Shown: piece by piece, positions 44,077-52,965 of the stretch
Layout: every line of letters begins with the position of its first letter
How positions within the stretch are numbered: position 1 is the stretch's first letter
DNA from: Gemmobacter nectariphilus
GTDB taxonomy: Bacteria; Pseudomonadota; Alphaproteobacteria; Rhodobacterales; Rhodobacteraceae
Assembly (NCBI GenBank): GCA_020721445.1
Contig: DYMU01000011.1
Coordinates: 1-61,146, forward strand
DNA length: 61,146 nt
Reading direction: 5' to 3'
Notes under the pieces: generated by a model
The model's input: only the letters and a program-made list of their open reading frames with translations
Databases searched by the model: none
Told to the model about the DNA's origin: nothing
Translations under genes and position numbers: made by a program

Positions 44077-45389
44077 CGCTGCGGCTGTTCCTTTGGCTTT
44101 GGGCGGCGCTGTGGCATCTGGGCCTGCCGCTGGTGCTGTTCTATCTTTGGCAGCGCGGGCGCAAAGACCCCGATTACAGCGCGCATCTGGCCGAACGCTT
44201 TGGCCGCTACCCCGCGCCCTTGCCGGGGGCTGTGTGGGTTCACGCGGTCAGTCTGGGCGAGTTGCGGTCAGCCGTGCCGCTGATCCGGGCGCTGCTGGAC
44301 CGGGGAGAGCGCATCGTGACCACCCTTTTCACCCCCGCCGGACGGCGCGAGGCCGAACGGGTGTTTGCCGCAGATATCACGGCGGGCCGGATGCGCGTGG
44401 TCTGGGTGCCGCTGGAAACGTCCTGGGCGTTTGCCGGGTTCTTCCGGGCCTATCGTCCCCGCTACGGGCTGGTGATGGAAATCGAGATCTGGCCGCGCAT
44501 GGTGTTTGCCGCCCGTGCCGCAGGGGTGCCCCTGTTGATGTGCAACGCGCAATACCCCAGCCGGGCCTTGGCGCGTGACAGCAAGGGCTGGCGCCTGCGC
44601 CAAGCGGTGATGCGCGGCTTTGCCGGGGCCTTGGTCAAGTCTGACCTGCAAGCGCGGCGCTTTGCCAGTGTCGGGGTGCGCAACATCGCCGTGACCGGGG
44701 AATTGCGCTTTGACCAACCGGTTCCGCCCGCGCAAGTGGCGGCGGGATTGGCCGCGCGGGCGTGGATCGGGGCCAGCGAACGGCGGGTGATCACCATCGC
44801 CAGCGCGGTGGAAGGCGAAGACGCCACCTATCTGCAGGCCATCCGCGCTTTGCGGGCCGACCATGCCGCCAAGGCCCTGCCGATGCCGTTGTTCGTCTAT
44901 GTGCCGCGCCGGCCCGAGCGGTTTGACGACGTGGCCCAACACCTTGTCGCAGAAGGGTTTTCCGTTCTGCGCCGGTCTGTGGTCTGGCCTTCGCTGGACC
45001 CAATGGGTTGGGGGCCGAAGCCTGCCTGCCCTGACATCTTTCTGGGCGATTCCCTTGGGGAAATGTATGCCTATCTGGCCATGGCCGATCAGGTGATTGT
45101 CGGCGGTGGCTTTACCGCCAAGGGCGCGCACAACATTTCCGAGGCGCTGGTTCTGGGCAAGCCGGTGCTGACCGGCCCGCAGACATGGACGATCGAATAC
45201 CCCTTTGCCGAGGCCGAGGCGGCAGGCGTTGCATTGTCGGTGCCGGATGCAGACGGGTTGGCGCAGGCGCTGATCGGCGGCTTTGCACCCGCGCCGTCAC
45301 AGATTGCGGCCTTTGTCCAAGAAAGTCAGGGTGGCGTTGCCCGCACCCTGACTGCGATCCCGCAGCTTATTGCAAGCGCGCGCCGCTGA
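44073..45389 (+). CDS. waaA: Kdo transferase-like protein, second of a tandem pair
   Basis: 438 aa, 4-bp overlap with the first copy. An N-terminal membrane helix (LFLWLWAALWHLGLPLVLFY) and GT30 motifs VWVHAVSLGELRSAVPLI, TTLFTPAGRREAE, LVMEIEIWPRM, MCNAQYPS and GGGFTAKGAHNISEAL are present. The two copies are clearly diverged from each other. Last gene of the plus operon; it meets the oppositely transcribed oxidoreductase gene with a 4-bp gap. Confidence 0.88.
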   Translation: MTLRLFLWLWAALWHLGLPLVLFYLWQRGRKDPDYSAHLAERFGRYPAPLPGAVWVHAVSLGELRSAVPLIRALLDRGERIVTTLFTPAGRREAERVFAADITAGRMRVVWVPLETSWAFAGFFRAYRPRYGLVMEIEIWPRMVFAARAAGVPLLMCNAQYPSRALARDSKGWRLRQAVMRGFAGALVKSDLQARRFASVGVRNIAVTGELRFDQPVPPAQVAAGLAARAWIGASERRVITIASAVEGEDATYLQAIRALRADHAAKALPMPLFVYVPRRPERFDDVAQHLVAEGFSVLRRSVVWPSLDPMGWGPKPACPDIFLGDSLGEMYAYLAMADQVIVGGGFTAKGAHNISEALVLGKPVLTGPQTWTIEYPFAEAEAAGVALSVPDADGLAQALIGGFAPAPSQIAAFVQESQGGVARTLTAIPQLIASARR

Positions 45390-45393
45390 CGCC

Positions 45394-46338
45394 TCAGCCC
45401 ATGTCGTGCGACAGTTGCGCGGTAAAGGTCCGTGCCTCCCACGCCGCGGCGATCAGGTGGGTCGAGGTTTCCATCCGGTCAAAGCGCGGCAAAAGCGGGT
45501 TGCCTGATGGCGCGCGGCCATCGACCAGCGCCAGAAAATCGCGCATCGCGGACAGGAACATGTCATTGCGATCAAAGCTGTAGCGCAGCGTTTCGCTGCC
45601 CTTTGGCGTGGCATGGGTCAGCGCCGGGGCCAGAAAATCAAGGTCCAGAATGCCGTCCATGCCGCGCAAACCGGCGCGGCGCAGCGACACCGGCGACAGA
45701 TAATCCATCGCCACCGTGCCCGCAGGCCCATTTGGGGCGGCAAGCGCGATGCGGGTGGCGAAATCGACGCCGGGAAAGCCCAGATGCCCAATGCTTTGCG
45801 CGCTTTGCACGGTCAGGCCGGGGAACAGCGCCAGCGCCATGTCCAACTCGTGGCTCAGGTCCAACAGCACACCGCCGCCCTGCGGCTTCGCGGCATAGCT
45901 GTCGGCAAAGCGCCAGTTGGCCCGCCATTGCCGCACGTCATGACCGATTTCAAAGGAAAAGCCGTAGATATGGGACAGGTCGCGCGCCACCAGATCCTGC
46001 ACCGCCGGATGATAGCGCATCATGAATCCCACCATGCTGCGCGCGGCCACCGGGGCGGCCGCCGCATGGATGGCCTGCGCCTGATCGACCCGCCATGCCA
46101 GCGGCTTTTCGGCGTAGAAAGGCCAGCCTTTCTGCGCACATAGCTGGACAAGTTCAAGTCGGATCTGGGTCGCCGTGGCGATCACCATCGCTGTCACATC
46201 GGTGCGCTTGGCAATGTCGTGCAAATCGCAGGCGCGCCATGGCATCTGCTCGACCCGCGCGCCCAGACGCTCCAGATTGCCGGCGTGGCGTTTGCCGATT
46301 GATCCCGCGCCAATGACAAGGATCGTGCCGCTTACCAT
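45394..46338 (-). CDS. Gfo/Idh/MocA family oxidoreductase (PtmF-like context)
   Basis: 314 aa; the ATG at 46338 overlaps the SDR stop by 7 bp and has the Rossmann start ILVIGAGSIGKRHAGNLERL directly after it. EKPLAWRVDQA and the LDLSHELDMALALF block are the standard catalytic Lys and His regions. Family members oxidise or reduce sugar derivatives with NAD(P). Its place after neuA and the SDR mirrors PtmF in the Campylobacter legionaminate locus. Confidence 0.85.
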   Translation of the reverse strand: MVSGTILVIGAGSIGKRHAGNLERLGARVEQMPWRACDLHDIAKRTDVTAMVIATATQIRLELVQLCAQKGWPFYAEKPLAWRVDQAQAIHAAAAPVAARSMVGFMMRYHPAVQDLVARDLSHIYGFSFEIGHDVRQWRANWRFADSYAAKPQGGGVLLDLSHELDMALALFPGLTVQSAQSIGHLGFPGVDFATRIALAAPNGPAGTVAMDYLSPVSLRRAGLRGMDGILDLDFLAPALTHATPKGSETLRYSFDRNDMFLSAMRDFLALVDGRAPSGNPLLPRFDRMETSTHLIAAAWEARTFTAQLSHDMG

Positions 46339-47123
46339 CCGGAAAAGCCGCCATCGACGTTGACCAGTTGCCCGGTCATGTAGCCCGCCTGCGCGCTGCA
46401 CAAAAACAGCATCGCATCGGCAATCTCATCGGGTTTTGCCATGCGGTTCATCATGATCAACTCGCCCACCCGGCGCTGAAATTCGTCCGAGTGGCCGTTG
46501 AACACAGCACCAGGGGCAATGGTGTTGACGGTCGCCTGCCGCCGCGCCCAATAGCCCGCCAACCACAGCGTCAGGCCATGGATGCCCGCCTTGGTGGTGG
46601 AATAGGCCGAAAAGCTTTTGAATGGCATGCCTTCGTAAATCTGGTGATGCGGGCCGTTCAGCGCATACATCGAGGCGACGTTGATCAGCGTCGCCGGATA
46701 GCGTCCGACAATGTCGCGGTCCATCTGGCGGGCGATCATGAAGGCCCCGGTCAGGTTGGTGCGCAAGGTGCGCTCCCAATCCGACACCGAGGTGTTGGCA
46801 AAATCGGGAAAGGGCTTGCCCGCGCCCATCAAAAGCTCGCCGGTGATGGCGGCGTTGTTCAGCACCACATTCGGCTCCCAGCCGTCGGCCATGATGCGCT
46901 GAAAGATGCCAGTGACCTGATCTTCGTCCGCAACATCAAGGTCATAGAAGCGGAAGTTCATGTTTCCGTCATGCGCGGCCTTCAGTGCGTCGGCGCGATG
47001 ACCGGGCAGGTCAGAGGCGACCACGCGCGCGCCCATGTCCAGCATCCGCCGAACATAGGTTGACCCCAGAACCCCGCCTGACCCGGTGATAAAGATCGTG
47101 CGGCCCGTCAGTTGTTTGGTCAT
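46332..47123 (-). CDS. Short-chain dehydrogenase/reductase (PtmA-like context)
   Basis: 263 aa classical SDR: TGSGGVLGSTY (variant of TGxxxGxG), NNAAITGE, catalytic Ser in NVASMYALN, and the YSTTKAG Tyr-x-x-x-Lys. It ends VNVDGGFSGW, as many sugar-linked SDRs do. It overlaps neuA by 4 bp and the next oxidoreductase by 7 bp. By analogy with PtmA it may help make a hexosamine precursor of a nonulosonate; this is inference from position. Confidence 0.87.
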   Translation of the reverse strand: MTKQLTGRTIFITGSGGVLGSTYVRRMLDMGARVVASDLPGHRADALKAAHDGNMNFRFYDLDVADEDQVTGIFQRIMADGWEPNVVLNNAAITGELLMGAGKPFPDFANTSVSDWERTLRTNLTGAFMIARQMDRDIVGRYPATLINVASMYALNGPHHQIYEGMPFKSFSAYSTTKAGIHGLTLWLAGYWARRQATVNTIAPGAVFNGHSDEFQRRVGELIMMNRMAKPDEIADAMLFLCSAQAGYMTGQLVNVDGGFSGW

Positions 47124-47824
47124 TGGCTTGCCTCCTTCAGGCGTTCCGACATCAGAAATTCCACCAGCTTGAAATCAAACGGAGAGTCGATATCGATACA
47201 GCGCTCGGGTGGCATTTCAAACGGGATCACCCGACCTTCGTAGATGGTCTTGGCCCGCAGCAGATAGTCGGGGTCCACCACATAGGTTGAGGCCGCGTGT
47301 TCATAAACCTTTGGTGCGGTCTGGCGCGACCAGACCCCGCCGGGCAGCGGTTTGGACACATGCAGCGCGCCGGTGGCGTCAGGCTCGACAAGGTTGAAAT
47401 AGGGATTCTTTCGGGCCTCACACACGCTCATAACCATGTCGGGATGTTCGTTTATGAAAAGACTCAGCGCGCCGTCGATGTCTTCGGGCAGCCGCAGGGG
47501 CGCGGTGCAGTCAAGGTCCAGAAAGGCCGAAACCGGGCCGCACAGCGCCTGTGATGCGGTCAGCGCATGCTGCCAGACGCCCCATTTCGGGGCGGCATCG
47601 GTGGCCAGATGCGCGGGCCTAAGGCCGATGTCCAGGGCCCCCCGCGTGACCGCGTGATCGTAAATCGCCTCGTCATCGGTTGACACCACCACCGCGCCCA
47701 CACGCGGGTTGGCAAACAACTGGTCCAGCGACCAGTCGATCAGCGGCTTGCCGCACAGTGGGCGAAAGTTCTTGCCCGGCACCCCCTTGGAGCCTTTGCG
47801 CGCCCCGATATGGCCAAGGATCAT
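47120..47824 (-). CDS. neuA: CMP-nonulosonate (acylneuraminate) cytidylyltransferase
   Basis: 234 aa. The N-terminal IGARKGSKGVPGKNFRPLCG is the nucleotide-binding signature; VVSTDDEAI, LDLDCTAPLR and DIDSPFDFKLVEF follow as in NeuA/PtmB proteins. It activates the nonulosonic acid with CTP for transfer. Four-base overlaps with both neighbours show a single operon. Confidence 0.9.
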   Translation of the reverse strand: MILGHIGARKGSKGVPGKNFRPLCGKPLIDWSLDQLFANPRVGAVVVSTDDEAIYDHAVTRGALDIGLRPAHLATDAAPKWGVWQHALTASQALCGPVSAFLDLDCTAPLRLPEDIDGALSLFINEHPDMVMSVCEARKNPYFNLVEPDATGALHVSKPLPGGVWSRQTAPKVYEHAASTYVVDPDYLLRAKTIYEGRVIPFEMPPERCIDIDSPFDFKLVEFLMSERLKEASQ

Positions 47825-48708
47825 GTCGCCTCCTGAATGCTGTCGTGCAGTGCGCGGTAATATGCCGTCAGCTTTGCCTTGACCACGCCCAAGGCCGCCT
47901 CGGACCAGATCAGCCTGCGGCCCTTGCGGTCGATGATTTCCGCGCCGTCAGGCAGGGTCAGCAGCGCCTCGCCCTTGACCTCGCCCCCCGGCAGGGTCAC
48001 CGCGATCAGCCCGGCCCAGCGGCGGCGGACCCAAGGCAGGCTTGCCCGAAGGTGGATCATCCAGCGCCAGGGCAGCATGAACTCGGTCGGCAGCTTCACC
48101 GCCATGCTGTGCGGAATGGCCCGCATCTGCGGCTGGTTTGCCCAGCTGATGAAGCGTTCATCCGCGATCATCGGGCGGATGCCGTTAAAGCCGTGCCGGG
48201 CATGCAAATCGCGATACAGGCTTGCGATATGGGCACATGCGGCAGGGTGAAAGACCACGATCGACGAATTGCCGCGCGCATAGCGACGGCCCTTGGTCAG
48301 CCGGTAAATCGCCCGGGCCACCGCGCCAAAGGGCAGGACCGCGCTTTGGAACATCGCAACGGTCTGCGGCGTGGTTTGCAGCGCCAGAAACTGCGCCATG
48401 TCGCCGATTACCACGGTGTCGATGTCGATGAACACGGCGGGCAGATCATCGGGCACCACGCCGGCTTCGAACATCGAGAGCTTGGCCTGACAGCCGCCCA
48501 TGCGCAGCTCTGGCTGGTCAAAGAACGCAGGCATCGGGCGTTGCACGACACCGTCGATCAGCCCGTCGCGCGCACGGTCGGTGATCAGCACCACGCGGGG
48601 CGGGCGGCTGGCCAGACGGCGAACGGTGGCGATCAGATGGTTGACCTCGGCCACCGGGTATTTGGTGCCCCACAGCACCAGAACCAACTGCCAGTCGGGC
48701 GCGGCCAT
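47821..48708 (-). CDS. Putative glycosyltransferase with DxD motif
   Basis: 295 aa from the ATG at 48708, 5 bp after metG; a longer frame to 48852 lies inside metG. VLVLWGTKYPVAEVNHLIAT, VFIDIDTVVIGDM (DxD) and RGNSSIVVFHPAACAHI look like a GT8/GT-A fold glycosyltransferase. It is coupled to neuA by a 4-bp overlap. Acceptor and donor unknown; it could be the enzyme that uses the CMP-nonulosonate, though such enzymes usually belong to other families. Confidence 0.65.
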   Translation of the reverse strand: MAAPDWQLVLVLWGTKYPVAEVNHLIATVRRLASRPPRVVLITDRARDGLIDGVVQRPMPAFFDQPELRMGGCQAKLSMFEAGVVPDDLPAVFIDIDTVVIGDMAQFLALQTTPQTVAMFQSAVLPFGAVARAIYRLTKGRRYARGNSSIVVFHPAACAHIASLYRDLHARHGFNGIRPMIADERFISWANQPQMRAIPHSMAVKLPTEFMLPWRWMIHLRASLPWVRRRWAGLIAVTLPGGEVKGEALLTLPDGAEIIDRKGRRLIWSEAALGVVKAKLTAYYRALHDSIQEAT

Positions 48709-48713
48709 GGCGT

Positions 48714-50432
48714 TCAGTCCCGCGTGCCGGCAAAGCGCACCTGCCAATCGGCGCGCTCTTCGTCGGTGATCTTGCGAAACAGATTGTCCGGCACGGCAAA
48801 GGGCTGGCCCGGCGGCAAGGCGCGCATCGCGGCGGGCAGATCGTCGGGCCATGTCCAGTCATCCGACCCCAGCGCCGCCATCATGGCAGCGCTGGCATCG
48901 GGGATGAACGGCTGTGACAGGATCGCATAGACCCGGATCAGGTTCAGCGACAGCCGGATCTGCGCCTGCGCACGCTCGGGGTCGGTCTTGACCACGGTCC
49001 AGGGGGCCGCCGCTTGCAGGTATTCGTTGCCGATCACCCAGATCGCGCGCAACTCGGCAGCGGATTTGCGCACCTCCATCTGCGCCATCAGGGTTTCATA
49101 GTCACGGATGCGCGCGCCCAGATCAGCGATCAGCGCGGTTTCCTGCGCGCCGAACGCGCCACCAGCGGGCACGGTGGTGCCGAACTTGGCCACGGCAAAC
49201 TTCGTCACGCGGCTGACCAGATTGCCCAGCACATCCGCCAGATCCTTGTTCACCGCCGTCTGGAAATTCTCCCAGGTGAACTCGGCATCCGAGGATTCCG
49301 GCGCATGCGACAGCAGCCACCAGCGCCAGTAGTCTGAGGGCAGGATCGACAGCGCCTGATCCATGAACACCCCGCGCCCGCGCGAGGTGCTGAACTGGCC
49401 GCCATCATAATTGAGGTAATTGAAGGACTTGAGGTAATCGACCAGCTTCCACGGCTCGCCCGAACCCAGAATCGTGGCGGGGAAGGACAGGGTGTGGAAC
49501 GGCACGTTGTCCTTGCCCATGAACTGGTAATAGGTCACGTCACCCGCACCCATGTCGGTGCGCCACCAGCGTTGCCATGCGGCATCGGGCAGGCCTTTCG
49601 CATCGGCCCATTCGGCGGTGGCGGCGATGTATTCGATCGGGGCGTCGAACCAGACGTAGAACACCTTGCCTTCCATCCCCGGCCAGGGCTGGTCGCCCTT
49701 TTTCACCGGAATGCCCCAGTGCAGATCGCGGGTGATGCCGCGGTCTTGCAACCCGTCACCATCGTTCAGCCATTTCTTGGCAATCGAGGTGGTCAGGATC
49801 GGCCAGTCGTGCTTGGAGTCGATCCACGCCTCCAGCCGGTCGCGCAAGGACCGCTGCATCAGGTACAGGTGTTTGGTCTCGCGCACCTCAAGGTTGGTGC
49901 TGCCCGAAATGGTGGAATGCGGGTTGATCAGGTCGGTCGGGTCAAGCTGCTTGGTGCAGTTGTCGCACTGGTCGCCGCGCGCCGAGGTATAGCCGCAGTT
50001 CGGGCAGGTGCCTTCGATATAGCGGTCGGGCAGGAAGCGGCCGTCGTCAATGGAATAGATCTGACGCTCGGACACTTCGCGGATCAGGCCCGCGTCGGCC
50101 AGTTTGCCGGCAAAGTGCTGGGTCAGGCGGTGGTTGCGCTGCGACGACGAGCGCCCGAAATGGTCAAACGACAGCCGGAAGCCGCGGGCGATGTCGGCCT
50201 GCACCTGATGCATTTCGGCGCAGTAGTCGGCCACCGGCTTGCCGGCCTTGGCGGCGGCCAGCTCGGCCGGGGTGCCATGTTCGTCGGTGGCGCAGATGAA
50301 CATCACCTCGTGCCCGCGGGCACGCATGTAGCGGGCGAACAGATCGGCGGGAAGCTGGCTGCCGACAAGGTTGCCCAGATGCTTGATCCCGTTGATGTAG
50401 GGAATGGCCGAGGTGATGAGAATCCGTGCCAT
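48714..50432 (-). CDS. metG: Methionyl-tRNA synthetase
   Basis: 572 aa. Class I signatures: HIGH region [14 protein letters not shown] near the N-terminus, KMSKS position as [10 protein letters not shown] (a common alphaproteobacterial variant) around residue 350, and a zinc knuckle CPNCGY...CDNC. It has the length of the form without the C-terminal tRNA-binding domain. It charges tRNA-Met. It is the first gene of the operon that continues into four glycan genes. Confidence 0.95.
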   Translation of the reverse strand: MARILITSAIPYINGIKHLGNLVGSQLPADLFARYMRARGHEVMFICATDEHGTPAELAAAKAGKPVADYCAEMHQVQADIARGFRLSFDHFGRSSSQRNHRLTQHFAGKLADAGLIREVSERQIYSIDDGRFLPDRYIEGTCPNCGYTSARGDQCDNCTKQLDPTDLINPHSTISGSTNLEVRETKHLYLMQRSLRDRLEAWIDSKHDWPILTTSIAKKWLNDGDGLQDRGITRDLHWGIPVKKGDQPWPGMEGKVFYVWFDAPIEYIAATAEWADAKGLPDAAWQRWWRTDMGAGDVTYYQFMGKDNVPFHTLSFPATILGSGEPWKLVDYLKSFNYLNYDGGQFSTSRGRGVFMDQALSILPSDYWRWWLLSHAPESSDAEFTWENFQTAVNKDLADVLGNLVSRVTKFAVAKFGTTVPAGGAFGAQETALIADLGARIRDYETLMAQMEVRKSAAELRAIWVIGNEYLQAAAPWTVVKTDPERAQAQIRLSLNLIRVYAILSQPFIPDASAAMMAALGSDDWTWPDDLPAAMRALPPGQPFAVPDNLFRKITDEERADWQVRFAGTRD

Positions 50433-50531
50433 GAAGGTGCCTTTGCGTGGTGGTGTCGCCCGTTTAGCGCAAGGTTTCGCGCCATGCCAGAGGATGCGCC
50501 TGGGGTTGATGGTGGAATGCCCTCCGGGCGG

Positions 50532-50552
50532 GGAGTATTTTCAAAGCAGCAA
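50532..50552 (+). repeat. Dispersed intergenic repeat, copy 3
   Basis: GGAGTATTTTCAAAGCAGCA plus A, nearly identical to the two copies around 35.05 kb, in the gap between imuA and metG. Confidence 0.6.
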
Positions 50553-50564
50553 TACGCAAGGGTG

Positions 50565-51200
50565 TCAGGCGGGGTTGGCGGTGACGCGGCCTGTTGGGCT
50601 GCGGGTCAGCGACCAGGCGGCCACGGGCGCGCGGCGGTCGCGGCGACGCTCCAGCCGCCAGGCGGGGCCTGCCTCATCGGTCAGGCTGGACGGCGTCGGG
50701 CTGGGGCGGATGTGCCAGCGGCTTTCGACGCCTTGCGCGCCGCCGTCGCCGGGACACAGGATCAGCGCCAGCGGGGCCGGGCCAAGCCCTGCGTGATGCG
50801 CGGCCTCGGCCCCGGCCTGGGCGGCAAGGTGCATCCGGCGCACGGCGGTCAGGCCGGGGGGGCGTGGCATTTCGACCAGCACCACGGGGGCGGCACCCGC
50901 ACGCAACGCCTCTTCCGCGGCCCATTGCAGGTCTTCGGGGCGGCGGGTTTGGGCAAAGATCAGCCGGCCGGGATGAAGATAGCCGGCAAGGCCGCAGGCA
51001 TGCGGCCGCTCGGGCAGCCAGGACGGCAGGATCCAGATCACCGGGCCTTCGGTGCGGGCGGCCAGCAAAAGCGCCAAGGCCACCCGTGAGGGGCCACACA
51101 GTTCATGCGCGCGGGCGCGGGCCAGACCGGGGCCGATGCCTGCGGGCAAGGGCTGGTCGGGCAAGGGCTGGCGCGACGGGGCGTGGTTTGGCAGAATCAT
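50565..51200 (-). CDS. imuA: ImuA-like SOS mutagenesis protein
   Basis: 211 aa from the ATG at 51200. RecA-related ImuA/SulA-like fold: HELCGPSRVALALLLAA, VIWILPSWLPERPHACGL, GRLIFAQTRRPEDLQWAAEE and LRAGAAPVVLVEM. No Walker A, as usual for ImuA. A LexA box (51217-51231) lies directly upstream, which supports the call. ImuA normally works with ImuB and DnaE2 in translesion synthesis; neither is next to it here. Confidence 0.75.
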   Translation of the reverse strand: MILPNHAPSRQPLPDQPLPAGIGPGLARARAHELCGPSRVALALLLAARTEGPVIWILPSWLPERPHACGLAGYLHPGRLIFAQTRRPEDLQWAAEEALRAGAAPVVLVEMPRPPGLTAVRRMHLAAQAGAEAAHHAGLGPAPLALILCPGDGGAQGVESRWHIRPSPTPSSLTDEAGPAWRLERRRDRRAPVAAWSLTRSPTGRVTANPA

Positions 51201-51216
51201 GACCACAGGGTAAGTT

Positions 51217-51231
51217 GTTCGTTAAATGTTC
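51217..51231 (-). promoter_or_regulatory. LexA (SOS) box
   Basis: GTTC (51217-51220), 7-bp spacer, GTTC (51228-51231): the direct-repeat LexA site of alphaproteobacteria. It sits 17 bp upstream of the imuA start. Confidence 0.75.
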
Positions 51232-51316
51232 TCAACGCGTTTCATGCGCTTGTGGCTTGCCCTGACGCGCGCGATGGCTAGGTTGGGCGCGAATGACGCA
51301 GCGAAAGGGCAAGGCG

Positions 51317-52360
51317 ATGGAACGGGTTCGCTTGGGGCGCACGGGGATCGAGGTGTCACGCCTGTGTCTGGGCACCATGACCTGGGGCAGCCAGAACACG
51401 CAAAGTGAGGGCCATGCCCAGGCCGACATGGCGCTGGATCATGGGGTTACCTTCTGGGACACCGCCGAGATGTATCCGACCAACCCGGTCCGGGCCGAGA
51501 CCGTGGGCGATACCGAAACCATCATCGGCACCTGGCTGGCCAGCCGGGGCGGGAGGTCGCGGTTGCAGATCGCGACCAAGATCACCGGGGCCGGGCAGGC
51601 GGCGGTGCGCGGCGGTGCGCCGATCACGGGTGCTGCGATGCGCGCGGCGGTCGAGGCCAGCCTGCAGCGGTTGCAGACCGACTACATCGACCTTTACCAA
51701 CTGCATTGGCCCAACCGCGGCAGCTATCACTTTCGGCAGGTCTGGCGGTTTGCCCCGCGCGTCACCGACCGCGCGCAGGTTGAGGCGCATATGCTGGACG
51801 TGCTGGAGACCGCGCGCGATCTGGTGGCCGAGGGCAAGATCCGCGCGATTGGCCTGTCGAACGAAAGCGTCTGGGGCGCGGGTTTGTGGCTGTCACTGGC
51901 CGAGCGGCATGGCTTGCCGCGCATGGCATCGGTGCAGAACGAATATTCGCTGCTGTGCCGCCAGTTCGACACTGACTGGTGCGAGCTGAGCCTGATCGAG
52001 GATATGCCACTGCTGGCGTTCTCGCCGCTTGCGGCGGGGCTGTTGTCGGGCAAATACGCGGGCGATGTGGTGCCTGACGGCACGCGGCGCAGCTTCAGCC
52101 CCGATCTGGGCGGGCGGATCACGCCGCAGGTGTTTCCGGCCGTCGCCGCCTATCTGGGCATTGCCGCCACGCATGGGCTGGACCCGTGCCAGATGGCCAT
52201 CGCGTTTTGCCTGACCCGGCCGTTCCCCTGCATCCCGATCATCGGTGCCACCTCGACCGCGCAACTGGCGGTGAACATCGCCGCGGCAGACCTGCGCCTG
52301 TCTGATGCCGTGCTGGCCGATATCGCGGTGGCGCATCGGCTGTATCCGATGCCGTATTAA
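51317..52360 (+). CDS. Aldo/keto reductase
   Basis: 347 aa from the ATG at 51317 (an ATG eight codons upstream is less likely). AKR barrel with VSRLCLGTMTWGSQN, FWDTAEMYPTN (catalytic Asp and Tyr), IATKITGAG (Lys), DLYQLHWP (His) and the NADPH site PIIGATSTAQL near the end. Closest in layout to E. coli Tas-type reductases. Substrate unknown. Confidence 0.88.
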   Translation: MERVRLGRTGIEVSRLCLGTMTWGSQNTQSEGHAQADMALDHGVTFWDTAEMYPTNPVRAETVGDTETIIGTWLASRGGRSRLQIATKITGAGQAAVRGGAPITGAAMRAAVEASLQRLQTDYIDLYQLHWPNRGSYHFRQVWRFAPRVTDRAQVEAHMLDVLETARDLVAEGKIRAIGLSNESVWGAGLWLSLAERHGLPRMASVQNEYSLLCRQFDTDWCELSLIEDMPLLAFSPLAAGLLSGKYAGDVVPDGTRRSFSPDLGGRITPQVFPAVAAYLGIAATHGLDPCQMAIAFCLTRPFPCIPIIGATSTAQLAVNIAAADLRLSDAVLADIAVAHRLYPMPY

Positions 52361-52419
52361 CGCTTGCGCGGGGCAGGGGTTTGGGGCCTTGTAGCGCCCT
52401 ATGGGGTTTGTGGGGTCTG

Positions 52420-52965
52420 ATGCGGGTTTGGCTGATCGCTGTGCTGATGCTGGCCTTGGGCGGCTGCCAGATGGCGCTGCCCGGCAAATCCGGCAAGGCC
52501 GAGGTCAGCGAAAACCCGATCACCGGGGGCCAGATCGAGGTGACCTCGCTTGACGATGCAGCACCCGCTGCCCCCCCATCGGTGGAAGACGCAGCTGCTT
52601 CCGCTGCAACTTTGGCAGAGGCACCCGCCGCAGCGCCGGGGTCAAAGACCGCCCAGCCTGAGACGACGGCAGAAGAACCCGCGCCCAAGGTTGAAACCGC
52701 TGCCCCCGTCGCACCAGTGGCGATCAAGTCCGCCGCACACCTCGCGTGCGAAAAGCGCCGTGGGGTATGGAGCAGCACCGGCGCGGGCAAGGCGGCGTTT
52801 TGCCAGACCCCCACCCGCGACGGCGGCAAATCCTGCCGCGCGGCATCAGACTGCACCGGGTATTGCCTTGCGAAATCAGGCACCTGTGCGCCGGTCTCGC
52901 CCATGCTGGGCTGTCATGACATTCTGGACGATGCCGGACGGATGCTGACCCAATGCATCAACTGA
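52420..52965 (+). CDS. Putative lipoprotein, Ala/Pro-rich with Cys-rich end
   Basis: 181 aa. Signal peptide with lipobox LGGC (Cys16), then a low-complexity Ala/Pro/Glu linker (about 45-105) and a compact C-terminal region with eight Cys in about 65 residues, suggesting disulfide bonds. No family recognised. Its end overlaps the next lipoprotein gene by 13 bp. Confidence 0.7.
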   Translation: MRVWLIAVLMLALGGCQMALPGKSGKAEVSENPITGGQIEVTSLDDAAPAAPPSVEDAAASAATLAEAPAAAPGSKTAQPETTAEEPAPKVETAAPVAPVAIKSAAHLACEKRRGVWSSTGAGKAAFCQTPTRDGGKSCRAASDCTGYCLAKSGTCAPVSPMLGCHDILDDAGRMLTQCIN

